Origin: CAZCQP01 sp964500895
GTDB taxonomy: Bacteria; Bacillota; Clostridia; Lachnospirales; JAISER01
Reading direction: 5' to 3'
Length of the DNA: 64,000 bases
Assembly: GCA_964500895.1 (NCBI GenBank)
Contig: CAZCQP010000001.1
Coordinates: forward strand, 116,336 to 180,335
In this document: positions 7,638 through 15,160 of the stretch, one piece after another
Numbering within the stretch: the first letter of the stretch is position 1
Layout: every line of letters begins with the position of its first letter
Position numbers and translations under genes: made by a program
The notes under the pieces: model-generated
Database searches by the model: none
What the model was told of the DNA's origin: nothing
Seen by the model: only the letters and a program-made list of their open reading frames with translations

Positions 7638-8705
7638 ATGCAATTGTTGAATTTATTAGAAACAGCCATCAAAACCTACGGCGCCTCAGATATTTTTATC
7701 ATTGCGGGCCAACCTTTCAGCGTTAAAGCAGACGGAAAAATTCAGGTATGGGAAAAAGACATGTTAACGCCTGAAATGTCTGAAGCTTTGGTGCTAGAGC
7801 TTTATAACATGGCCAGACGTTCCATGAAGAAGCTGGAAGAAAATGGTGACGACGACCTGTCTATTTCCGTTAGTGGCCTGGCTCGGTTGCGGGTTAGTGC
7901 TTATAGGCAGAGAAACTCCTATGCCGCTGTTATTCGTGTAATCCCTTTTGGCATTCCAGATTATAGTAAAATGGGCATACCTGAAGGGGTAATGGCGCTT
8001 TCTGAAATTAAAAAAGGGCTTATTTTGGTTACTGGCGCTGCGGGAAGCGGAAAGTCCACCACATTGGCCTGCATCATCGACCGCATTAACAAAACACGCA
8101 GTGACCACATCATTACTTTGGAAGACCCTATAGAATATTTATACCGCAACGACAAAAGCATCGTCAGCCAACGGGAAGTGGCGCTGGACACGGCCAGCTA
8201 CTTAACGGCCCTGCGTGCTTGCCTGCGCCAAGCCCCAGATGTGATTTTGCTTGGGGAAATGCGTGACCATGAAACCATTAAAGTGGCACTAACCGCAGCA
8301 GAAACCGGACACTTGGTGCTTTCCACCTTGCACACTTTAGGGGCTGCCAACACCATTGACCGCATCATTGATATTTTCCCACCCCAACAGCAAGGCCAGG
8401 TGCGCATTCAGTTGGCGGCGTTGTTAAAAACTGTGGTGTCCCAGCAGCTGTTGCACACGGTTGACGGCGAGATTATGCCGGCTTTTGAAGTGATGCACGT
8501 AAACCATGCCATTAAAAATTTAATTCGGGATGCAAAGACCCATCAGATTGATGCCATCATCGGCACCTCTTCTGGGGATGGCATGATAAGCATGGACAAC
8601 AGCCTGTATAACCTTTACAAAAATGGAAAAATCACCGCAGATACCGCCCTTTATTCCGCTATATCCTACGAAATGATGAGCAAAAAAATTGGCATGTCGA
8701 GGTGA
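7638..8705 (+). CDS. pilT: PilT-type retraction ATPase
   Basis: 355 residues from ATG 7638, chosen because PilT proteins begin with a 'LLxxAxxxxASDI'-like helix. Motifs in order: Walker A 'GAAGSGKST' (Lys139), Asp box 'TLEDPIEY', Walker B 'DVILLGEMRD', His box 'STLHT', and the PilT-type 'AIKNLIRD' with 'KTHQID'. These identify PilT and not the assembly ATPase PilB/GspE. In type IV pili PilT hexamers depolymerise the pilus. No PilB, prepilin peptidase or alignment proteins are in the window, so PilT is either the sole motor of this cassette or works with distant genes. The stop lies 4 bases before the sortase start. Confidence 0.92.
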   Translation: MQLLNLLETAIKTYGASDIFIIAGQPFSVKADGKIQVWEKDMLTPEMSEALVLELYNMARRSMKKLEENGDDDLSISVSGLARLRVSAYRQRNSYAAVIRVIPFGIPDYSKMGIPEGVMALSEIKKGLILVTGAAGSGKSTTLACIIDRINKTRSDHIITLEDPIEYLYRNDKSIVSQREVALDTASYLTALRACLRQAPDVILLGEMRDHETIKVALTAAETGHLVLSTLHTLGAANTIDRIIDIFPPQQQGQVRIQLAALLKTVVSQQLLHTVDGEIMPAFEVMHVNHAIKNLIRDAKTHQIDAIIGTSSGDGMISMDNSLYNLYKNGKITADTALYSAISYEMMSKKIGMSR

Positions 8706-8709
8706 TAGA

Positions 8710-9459
8710 ATGCGGAAGAACCTTTATAAACTATGTTTTTTTAGCAGCATTGTGGTATTTGTTGTTGCTACTGGTTTATTCATCAATGGTTATTTGCAGA
8801 AACAGGAAGGGGAAAACTTGTATGTCAGCGCCCAAACAGCGTTTGTGGCCTTTGATGCTCCCCCCTCCCCTGCTCCTGCTGAAGCGGCTGACACTGGCAC
8901 TGTACCCGCAGAATCTTTAACGGTAGATTTTGAAAAGCTGCAAGCCATAAACGGCGACATCATTGGCTGGCTGTATATTCCAGACACCCCCATCAGCTAC
9001 CCCATACTGCAAGGGACGGATAACGAAACCTATTTAAACACCACCTATGACAAGCAAAAGCATTATTTTGGCAGCATTTTTTTAGATGCCCACAATAGCC
9101 CAGACTTCACCGACACAAACACCATGGTTTATGGCCATAACATCCGGGGGGATGCCATGTTTGGGTCTTTAAAAAAATATGGGGATGCACAGTATTTGGA
9201 TAACCATAAGCAAATTGTTATTGCAACCCCAGCCGGAACTTTAACGTATACCATATTTGCTGCATACCCCACCACCACAGATAACCCCATTTACACCACA
9301 GCTGCTGGTGATTTGGATACACAAACGTATTTGGAAAGCCTAGTGAAACAATACGGCATTGCCCAGGAGGATACCCACATCATCACATTGTCCACCTGTG
9401 AAGGGTACAACGTTTCCAACCGCCGGTTTGTGGTGCACGGCATTTTAGCGCCCCAATGA
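8710..9459 (+). CDS. Class B sortase
   Basis: 249 residues from ATG 8710, preceded by GAGGTGAT overlapping the pilT stop. It has an N-terminal membrane helix (about 9-27), a low-complexity Pro/Ala stretch (about 50-65) and a sortase domain with the catalytic His in 'VYGHNIRG', Cys230 in 'TLSTC' and Arg in 'NRRFVVHG'. The TLSTC signature and length fit class B. Sortases covalently attach surface proteins to peptidoglycan or polymerise pilins. Co-transcription with a PilT/PilC cassette is unusual and suggests that the appendage or a partner is wall-linked. I saw no LPxTG- or NPxTN-type substrate in the cassette. An intrinsic terminator overlaps the stop. Confidence 0.9.
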   Translation: MRKNLYKLCFFSSIVVFVVATGLFINGYLQKQEGENLYVSAQTAFVAFDAPPSPAPAEAADTGTVPAESLTVDFEKLQAINGDIIGWLYIPDTPISYPILQGTDNETYLNTTYDKQKHYFGSIFLDAHNSPDFTDTNTMVYGHNIRGDAMFGSLKKYGDAQYLDNHKQIVIATPAGTLTYTIFAAYPTTTDNPIYTTAAGDLDTQTYLESLVKQYGIAQEDTHIITLSTCEGYNVSNRRFVVHGILAPQ

Positions 9460-9485
9460 CAGGGAAATTTTCCCTGTTTTTTTTG
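9459..9485 (+). terminator. Intrinsic terminator after the sortase
   Basis: ACAGGGAAATTTTCCCTGT forms an 8-bp stem immediately followed by eight T, closing the pilus-sortase operon. Confidence 0.88.
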
Positions 9486-9566
9486 TGCAACACGCTTAAT
9501 TTCTAAAGGGTTTTAAGTGAAATTTTAAGCAAAATAAAATATTACATAAATTACTATAAATTTCAC

Positions 9567-9595
9567 TTGATTTTTATGCCTGTTCCTAGTAAAGT
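9567..9595 (+). promoter_or_regulatory. Candidate sigma-A promoter of the formate/nitrite channel gene
   Basis: TTGATT (9567-9572), a 17-base spacer and TAAAGT (9590-9595). The -10 is imperfect. The region upstream (9486-9566) is AT-rich with no gene. Confidence 0.4.
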
Positions 9596-9652
9596 GTTAC
9601 CACGCAACAAAATAGCAATTGAGAAAATACGCAATGAACTGGAGGTAGGCGG

Positions 9653-10525
9653 ATGGCGGACATCCAAATGTATTCCCCACAAGAGATTATGGGCAATTAT
9701 GCCGACTTGGGGGCAAAAAAAGCGGGGAAGCCCACAGACAAACTGCTGCTTTTAAGTATTTTAGCAGGGCTTATCATTGGTGCAGGGGCTATGTCCAGCA
9801 ATACAGTCACCCATGATATTGCCAACCCATCAGTGGCACGGTTAATTTCCGGCCTTATTTTCCCCTTTGGGTTGGGCATGGTTATGCTTTCCGGGGCAGA
9901 GCTTTTTACCGGCAACACCATGATCATCACCTCCGTGATGGAGGGCAAAGCAAAGCTTGCCGGAATGTTCAGAAACTGGGTTTTGGTGTATTTTGGTAAC
10001 TTTATCGGGGCTGGGCTTCTGGCGGCCGGTTGCGCCTTTTATGGGCAACTGAACCACGGCAGCGGTCACCTGGCTGTGTACACCATGAAGGTGGCGGCCA
10101 CAAAATGCTCCATTACCTTTGGGTATGGCATTGTGCAAGGCATTCTTTGTAACCTATTGGTTTGCTTGGCTGTTTTAATCAGCTTGGCCGGCAAAGATGC
10201 TGTAGGACGGGTTGTGGGTGCGTATATCCCCATCGTCTTTTTCGTCATTGGCGGCTTTGAACACTGCGTGGCCAACATGTACTACATAACCGCAGGGCTT
10301 CTGGCCAAAACCGTTCCTGCATACGCAGAACTGGCTCTGGAAGCCGGTATTCACACCGAATCCCTTACTTGGGGCAACTTTTTGCTGAACAACATGGTGC
10401 CGGTTACCATTGGCAACATCATTGGCGGGCTTGCCATGGGCTTACTCATGTGGTATTGCCATTTAAAAGGCCACAGCCATCCTGTGGCAGCAAAAAAAGA
10501 ACAAAACGTAACAACAAACATCTAA
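9653..10525 (+). CDS. Formate/nitrite transporter family channel (FocA/NirC/FdhC)
   Basis: 290 residues with six hydrophobic segments and the FNT signature regions ('GLIFPFGLGMVMLSGAELFT' near residue 65 and 'FFVIGGFEHCVANMYY' near 195). FNT pentamers conduct small monovalent anions such as formate, nitrite or hydrosulfide. The Leu/Phe/His pore arrangement would decide the substrate and I cannot settle it by eye. The ATG follows GGAGGTAGGCGG. The next transcription unit is the folate transporter, which makes formate plausible on one-carbon grounds (inference). Confidence 0.85.
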   Translation: MADIQMYSPQEIMGNYADLGAKKAGKPTDKLLLLSILAGLIIGAGAMSSNTVTHDIANPSVARLISGLIFPFGLGMVMLSGAELFTGNTMIITSVMEGKAKLAGMFRNWVLVYFGNFIGAGLLAAGCAFYGQLNHGSGHLAVYTMKVAATKCSITFGYGIVQGILCNLLVCLAVLISLAGKDAVGRVVGAYIPIVFFVIGGFEHCVANMYYITAGLLAKTVPAYAELALEAGIHTESLTWGNFLLNNMVPVTIGNIIGGLAMGLLMWYCHLKGHSHPVAAKKEQNVTTNI

Positions 10526-10534
10526 ACTTACAAA

Positions 10535-10653
10535 TGTCAGAGTAGAAATGGTGCGTTAAGTGACGGCGGATGGGAGGTTGCCGCCGGACGAAAAGCCTGT
10601 TTGCCTTTTATGGCGAATTTTAGGCTTGCGTTGCCATTTTGCATCCGCTGCCA
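10535..10653 (+). promoter_or_regulatory. Tetrahydrofolate (THF) riboswitch
   Basis: The conserved blocks of the folT-associated THF aptamer occur in order: AGAGTAGA (10540), GCGTTAAGTG (10553), GGATGGGA-GTTGCC (10568) and TTGCATCCGCT (10639). They sit directly upstream of a folT-like gene, the expected target. The expression platform is less clear: a GCCAC...GTGGC hairpin follows, and the AAGGAGG ribosome site at 10707 may be the controlled element. Confidence 0.9.
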
Positions 10654-10723
10654 CTAGAGACAAGCTCTTCGTGTGGCGAAGCATGTACTTATTTTTGTCT
10701 ATCATGAAGGAGGTTGTCTTATT

Positions 10724-11230
10724 ATGTTTAATACGTCTAGCACTACCAAAAGAATGGTGACACTTGCTTTACTGCTTGCTTTGGAAATATTTCTTTCCCG
10801 CTTTCTTTCCATCGCTACGCCTACTTTAAAAATTGGGTTCAGCTTCTTCCCCATTGCCATCGCTGCCATGTTATATGGCCCACTATACGGCGGGCTTGTT
10901 GGCGGGCTGGGCGATTTTATTGGCGCAAACTTATTTGCAGTTGGCGCCTACTTCCCTGGCTTTACAGTCACGGGTTTTTTAACCGGGGTGGTGTATGGGG
11001 TTTTCCTGCACAAGCAGCCGAAAAACCCTGTCCGGGTTTTATGTGCTGCGCTTGTTGTGTGCCTGCTGCTGAACTTGTGCCTGAACACCCTTTGGCTGCA
11101 AATATACCTGGGCAAAGCTTTCTGGGTGTTGCTGCCGCCAAGACTGGTTAATAGCCTTGTCATGGTGCCCATCCAATTTTTATTCATGTATACCGTACCT
11201 CAGCGTATGTTGAAACAAGTTTCTTATTGA
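10724..11230 (+). CDS. folT: ECF transporter S component for folate
   Basis: 168 residues from ATG 10724, 10 bases after AAGGAGG. Five to six hydrophobic segments and the ECF S-component N-terminal signature ('ALLLALEIFLSRFLSI', then 'IGFSFFPIAIAAMLYGP') match the FolT family. It binds folate and docks with the shared EcfA-A'-T module, which is not in the window. Control by the THF riboswitch supports the substrate assignment. It is a single-gene unit closed by a strong terminator. Confidence 0.9.
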   Translation: MFNTSSTTKRMVTLALLLALEIFLSRFLSIATPTLKIGFSFFPIAIAAMLYGPLYGGLVGGLGDFIGANLFAVGAYFPGFTVTGFLTGVVYGVFLHKQPKNPVRVLCAALVVCLLLNLCLNTLWLQIYLGKAFWVLLPPRLVNSLVMVPIQFLFMYTVPQRMLKQVSY

Positions 11231-11237
11231 TTGTATT

Positions 11238-11286
11238 CCTTTTACCATGGGGATTTCTATGCTTCCCATGGTAAAAGGATTTTTTT
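11238..11286 (+). terminator. Intrinsic terminator after folT
   Basis: A perfect 14-bp stem (CCTTTTACCATGGG with its complement), a 13-nt loop and a seven-T tract. Confidence 0.92.
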
Positions 11287-11317
11287 ATACCATGATAAAA
11301 AACAAGGGGGAATTTGT

Positions 11318-12586
11318 GTGGCATTATTTCATTTTGATGTTGAAGCCATCCGCAGTCAATTTCCGGCGTGTAAGCGCACCATGAACGGCTTTCCTGTGGC
11401 TTATTTGGACGGCCCAGGGGGGTCCCAGGTGCCCCAGCGGGTAGCCGATGCCATCACCAACTATTTGTTTAACCACAACGCCAATGAAGGCGGGGCCTAC
11501 GCCACCAGCATGGAAAGCGACCGGCTCTTTGATGAAGCCCAGGCCGCCATGGCAGATTTTTTAGGCTGTAAGCCCGGAGAAGTGGGCTTTGGCATGGCTT
11601 CTACCCAGAACAATTTTAACCTGGCTTTTGCCCTTGCTAGGAACCTAAAGCCTGGGGATAAAGTGCTTATTACGGAAATGGACCACCGCTGCAACCGTGC
11701 CCCTTGGGAAGCTTTGGCGGATTTCGGCATGGTGGTGGACTGTGTGCGGGTAGACAGGCAAACCCAGCAAATCGACATGGAGGACTACCAGGCCAAACTA
11801 CCCGGTGCCAAAGTGGTGGCTTTTAACTGGGCCTCTAACGCCATTGGCACCATTAGCGATGCCAAGTTCATGTGCGCCCTTGCCCATGCCCACGATGCCA
11901 TTACCGTGGTAGATGCAGTGCATTATGCCGCCCACTGCCCCATTGATGTGAAAGCCATTGATGCCGATGTGTTGCTGTGCTCTGCCTATAAATTTTTTGG
12001 CCCTCATGTGGGCGTTATTTACATTAAGGAATCGTTGCTGAACACCCTGACCTTTTACAATGCCAAGGTAGAAGACATTATGGAGGGCATTCGTAAATTC
12101 CACTTTGGCACCCCTGCTTTTGAAGCCATTTGTGGTGCCGGGGAAGCTGTGGCGTTTATTGCCAGCGTTGGCGAACAATATGCCCACTATTTTGAAGATG
12201 AACTTAAAGGGCTTACTGGCAGACGGCGAAATGTGGTGGCCGGAATGTTGGCCTTTGACACTTATGAAATGCCCCTGGCCAAACAGCTGCGGGAAGGACT
12301 TCGGGCCATTCCTGGGGTGACGGTGTATGGCCCGGCGGAAGGGCAGCGCCGAACCTCTACGGTATCCTTTACCATAGCCGGCAAAACCCCGCTGGACATT
12401 TCCACCATTTTAGGCAAACAGGGCATTTTCACCTGGGACGGCCATTTTTATGCGGTGGAATTGGTGAACGATGTGCTGGGGCTGAAAGATTCCGGTGGTG
12501 TGGTGCGTTTGGGCCTTGCCCCTTATAACACCAGGCAGGATGTGGACCGTGTTTTAAAAGCTGTGGAAGCCATTAGCAACAATTAG
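11318..12586 (+). CDS. PLP-dependent class V aminotransferase-fold enzyme, cysteine desulfurase-like
   Basis: 422 residues from GTG 11318, 7 bases after AAGGGGG. The fold-type I PLP core is intact: an N-terminal 'AYLDGPGGSQVP', 'TEMDHRCNRAPWE', Asp in 'VVDAVHYAAH' and the Schiff-base Lys225 in 'SAYKFFGPH'. The C-terminal segment 'WDGHFYAVEL' has Tyr where desulfurases of the SufS/CsdA type hold the catalytic Cys, matching the cysteine desulfurase-like (TIGR01976) group, so true desulfurase activity is doubtful. It is the first gene of an operon with aconitase X and a racemase-family protein, so a lyase or aminotransferase role on an amino acid or hydroxy acid is more likely. It ends in TAG, from which the frame stays open into the next gene. 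Confidence 0.88.
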   Translation: MALFHFDVEAIRSQFPACKRTMNGFPVAYLDGPGGSQVPQRVADAITNYLFNHNANEGGAYATSMESDRLFDEAQAAMADFLGCKPGEVGFGMASTQNNFNLAFALARNLKPGDKVLITEMDHRCNRAPWEALADFGMVVDCVRVDRQTQQIDMEDYQAKLPGAKVVAFNWASNAIGTISDAKFMCALAHAHDAITVVDAVHYAAHCPIDVKAIDADVLLCSAYKFFGPHVGVIYIKESLLNTLTFYNAKVEDIMEGIRKFHFGTPAFEAICGAGEAVAFIASVGEQYAHYFEDELKGLTGRRRNVVAGMLAFDTYEMPLAKQLREGLRAIPGVTVYGPAEGQRRTSTVSFTIAGKTPLDISTILGKQGIFTWDGHFYAVELVNDVLGLKDSGGVVRLGLAPYNTRQDVDRVLKAVEAISNN

Positions 12587-12607
12587 AACCATAACCCGGA
12601 GGAGCTT

Positions 12608-13894
12608 ATGTTAAAGCTGACACCTTACGAACAGGAAATGCTTGATGGCGCTCATGGCAAACTTAAACAGAAAGCCATGGAAAAAGTGGTGCAGTATGCC
12701 CAGGTGCTGGGTGCAGAAGAACTGTGCATCGTCACCATGGCCCATGTGTTTTGCGGCAACCACGGCTATTTAGACGCATGTAAAAAAGAAGACATTGCAG
12801 AAGTGGTTTCCCAAATGCAATATTGCAGCGACGATGTTTTGCCGCTGGAACCCTTTGATTGCTACTGCCAGTCCGACTGCGGCCCCATGGACCCAGAGCG
12901 GTACGCCCACATGCATGTTTCCGAAGCCAGCGGCCAAAGAAACCAGCGCTTCCTAGATTATTACTGTGCCAACGGGGTGAACTTGGTGGGCACCTGCGTG
13001 CCTTACATGTGCGGATTCATCCCTTTAAAGGGAGAGCATTATGTTTCCAGTGAATCTCATGCGGTTACCCTGATGAACGCCTTATGGGGAGCTTGTGGCA
13101 ACTCCGATGGCCTGGAAGCTGGCTTTTGGGCCGCAACCTGTGGGCGGATGCCCAAGTGGGGCAACCATGTGATGGAAAACCGCAAAGGCACCCATGTGTT
13201 TCATATTGATGCTCACGTTCAAAGCAGCATGGAATGGGACTTGCTGGGCTACAGCATCGGCCGCAAACTGCCCACCCATGCCGTGCCCGTACTGACAGGC
13301 TTGACGAACATGCCCAACATTTTCAACATCAAATATTTTTTTGCCGCCATGGCCACCACCAGCGGCCCTGAAATGTGCCATATCGTTGGGCTTACCCCCG
13401 AAGCCCCTACCTTGAAAGCCGCATTGGGGGGCAAACCTCCAGTTGCAGAAATAACCATCACCCAAGCTGATTTACAGGAATCCCACCGCATTTTAAACGG
13501 CGGTAACCCCAGCGCCAAACTGGATTACATAAGCCTTGGCTGCCCCCACTACAGCATTGAAGAATTGCGCCAAATTGCCAACTTCCTAAGGGGCAAAAAA
13601 ATAGCAGCAGGCACCACCCTGCATATTTGGACGGCGGCACCTATGAAAGAAACCGCCGACCGTTGCGGTTATACCAAGGCCATTGAAGATGCCGGGGCGC
13701 TGCTTTTAACCAGCAGCTGCCCGCTCACATCAGACATCATGCCCCCTGGCACCCAAACTGTGGCTTTTGATTCCGCCAAGCAAGCCCACTACATCGCCCC
13801 CAGCCAAAAGGCCAAGGTTTATTACGGAGACATTGAAAAGTGCCTAACAAGCGCCATCAACGGTTACTGGGAGGTGAGCCCATGGGTCGAATAA
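12608..13894 (+). CDS. Aconitase X catalytic (large) subunit, DUF521 family
   Basis: 428 residues. AcnX hallmarks are seen: 'MAHVFCGNHGYL', 'VGTCVPYMCGF', 'SSESHAVTLMNALWGA' and a C-terminal 'LTSSCPLTSDIMPP', with Cys residues available for an iron-sulfur cluster. Bacterial AcnX proteins include cis-3-hydroxy-L-proline dehydratase and archaeal ones include mevalonate 5-phosphate dehydratase; the substrate here is unknown. The swivel domain is encoded separately by the next gene, which overlaps by 13 bases. AGGAGG lies just before the ATG. It is in the same frame as the upstream gene, separated by TAG and seven sense codons. Confidence 0.9.
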   Translation: MLKLTPYEQEMLDGAHGKLKQKAMEKVVQYAQVLGAEELCIVTMAHVFCGNHGYLDACKKEDIAEVVSQMQYCSDDVLPLEPFDCYCQSDCGPMDPERYAHMHVSEASGQRNQRFLDYYCANGVNLVGTCVPYMCGFIPLKGEHYVSSESHAVTLMNALWGACGNSDGLEAGFWAATCGRMPKWGNHVMENRKGTHVFHIDAHVQSSMEWDLLGYSIGRKLPTHAVPVLTGLTNMPNIFNIKYFFAAMATTSGPEMCHIVGLTPEAPTLKAALGGKPPVAEITITQADLQESHRILNGGNPSAKLDYISLGCPHYSIEELRQIANFLRGKKIAAGTTLHIWTAAPMKETADRCGYTKAIEDAGALLLTSSCPLTSDIMPPGTQTVAFDSAKQAHYIAPSQKAKVYYGDIEKCLTSAINGYWEVSPWVE

Positions 13895-14292
13895 TTAAAG
13901 GACGCTGCGCCATTCCCGGCGTGGCAAAAGGGGTCGCCATGGTCAGCCGGGAAACCATCCAAGGTTGGTCTGGCATAGACGAAAAAACCGGCCTTATTGT
14001 GGAAATTGGCCATCCTTTTGAGGGCAAGTCCATTAAAGACACCATCCTCATCATTTCCGGGGGCAAAGGTTCCAACGGCTGGTCTTGCCACTTTCACGCC
14101 GCCAAACTGTCGGGGCAAGCCCCGGCGGCCATGGTTTTTCCTAAAATGGATTCCCGCACAGGGGTTGCTGCAGTGGTGACTGGTGTACCCGTGGTGACGG
14201 ATTTGGAAGAAGATGTGTTTGAACTGGTGCAAACCGGCAATATGGTGCTGGTAAATGGGAACGAAGGATACATAGAAATATTCAAAGCCTAA
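13882..14292 (+). CDS. Aconitase X swivel-domain (small) subunit, DUF126 family
   Basis: 136 residues from ATG 13882, preceded by GGGAGGTGAG inside the large-subunit gene. It carries the swivelling-domain signature 'IISGGKGSNGWSCHF' and 'VTGVPVVTDL'. In split AcnX enzymes this subunit closes over the active site of the large subunit. The 13-base overlap argues for coupled, stoichiometric synthesis. Confidence 0.9.
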   Translation: MGRIIKGRCAIPGVAKGVAMVSRETIQGWSGIDEKTGLIVEIGHPFEGKSIKDTILIISGGKGSNGWSCHFHAAKLSGQAPAAMVFPKMDSRTGVAAVVTGVPVVTDLEEDVFELVQTGNMVLVNGNEGYIEIFKA

Positions 14293-14314
14293 AAATGCGG
14301 GTGTGGAGGGTTAT

Positions 14315-15103
14315 ATGAGCGACATTGTACGAAATTACGGCTACATCGGCACACAAGAACAAGGGGATAAACGGTTTTATGTAACCAAAAACCAATGGGT
14401 GGCTGGGTATACGGTGGGCATTATACTGCTGGACGTCCACTACCCCCTGCTGCCGGGCAATGTGGTGAACGCCAATACCTATTCCTATCCGGTTCGGCAC
14501 ATGTGGGTGGAAGGGGCCAATCAGGCCAGAATGCACAGCGGAGACGATACCCTGCTGCCGGAACTGATTAAAACCGCCAAACAGCTGGAACTTGAAGGCT
14601 GCCGGGCGGTTTGCGGGGCTTGCGGGTATTTTGGCCACTTTCAGAAGCGGGTGGCAGATGCGGTGGACATTCCTGTGTATTTGTCCAGCATCATTCAAGT
14701 GCCCTGGATTGCTGCTGGGCTAAAGAGCAGCGAAAAAATTGGCATTCTATGTGCAGACGGGCACAACTTAACTGCGTCTTTGTTTGCGGCTTGCCATGTT
14801 TCCGAAGCAGACGCTGACCGGTGCGTGGTGAAATCCGCCGGGCATTTGCCAGAGTTTTCAGCTTTTATGGAGCGCAGAGGGCATTTTGACAACGCTAAGA
14901 TTCGGCAGGAACTGATTGCACTGGCCACTGAACTTGTAACAGAAAATAGCGATGTAGGGGCTATTTTGCTGGAGTGCAGCGACATGCCGCCTTATGCCGC
15001 AGACATTCAGGCTGCACTGAACTTGCCTGTGTTTGACTTCATTACCATGATTAATTTTGTCCATCAATCGGTGGCGCAAAAGCCTTATTTTGGGTTTATG
15101 TAA
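14315..15103 (+). CDS. Aspartate/glutamate racemase-family protein
   Basis: 262 residues from ATG 14315, 4 bases after GGAGGG. The two Asp/Glu-racemase catalytic Cys regions are recognisable: 'CRAVCGACGYFGHF' (about residue 105) and 'ILLECSDMPPYA' (about residue 223). The superfamily covers amino-acid racemases, hydantoin racemase and maleate isomerase; substrate and direction are not readable here. As the last gene of the class V-AcnX operon it may set the stereochemistry of the AcnX substrate (inference). A terminator follows within 10 bases. Confidence 0.78.
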   Translation: MSDIVRNYGYIGTQEQGDKRFYVTKNQWVAGYTVGIILLDVHYPLLPGNVVNANTYSYPVRHMWVEGANQARMHSGDDTLLPELIKTAKQLELEGCRAVCGACGYFGHFQKRVADAVDIPVYLSSIIQVPWIAAGLKSSEKIGILCADGHNLTASLFAACHVSEADADRCVVKSAGHLPEFSAFMERRGHFDNAKIRQELIALATELVTENSDVGAILLECSDMPPYAADIQAALNLPVFDFITMINFVHQSVAQKPYFGFM

Positions 15104-15110
15104 AGGGTAA

Positions 15111-15159
15111 AAGGCTGTTGGTGTTGCACAGTTCATGTGCAAAGCCAACAGCCTTTTTT
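15111..15159. terminator. Bidirectional terminator between convergent operons
   Basis: An 11-bp stem AAGGCTGTTGG/CCAACAGCCTT extended by TTGCAC/GTGCAA, with T-runs usable on the plus strand and A-rich sequence on the other side. It separates the AcnX operon from the ABC transporter operon. Confidence 0.88.
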
Positions 15160-15160
15160 A

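Noticed and set aside
9567..9755. Small plus-strand frame of 62 codons before the FNT gene
   Set aside because: It has no ribosome site, overlaps the FNT start in another frame and includes its promoter.
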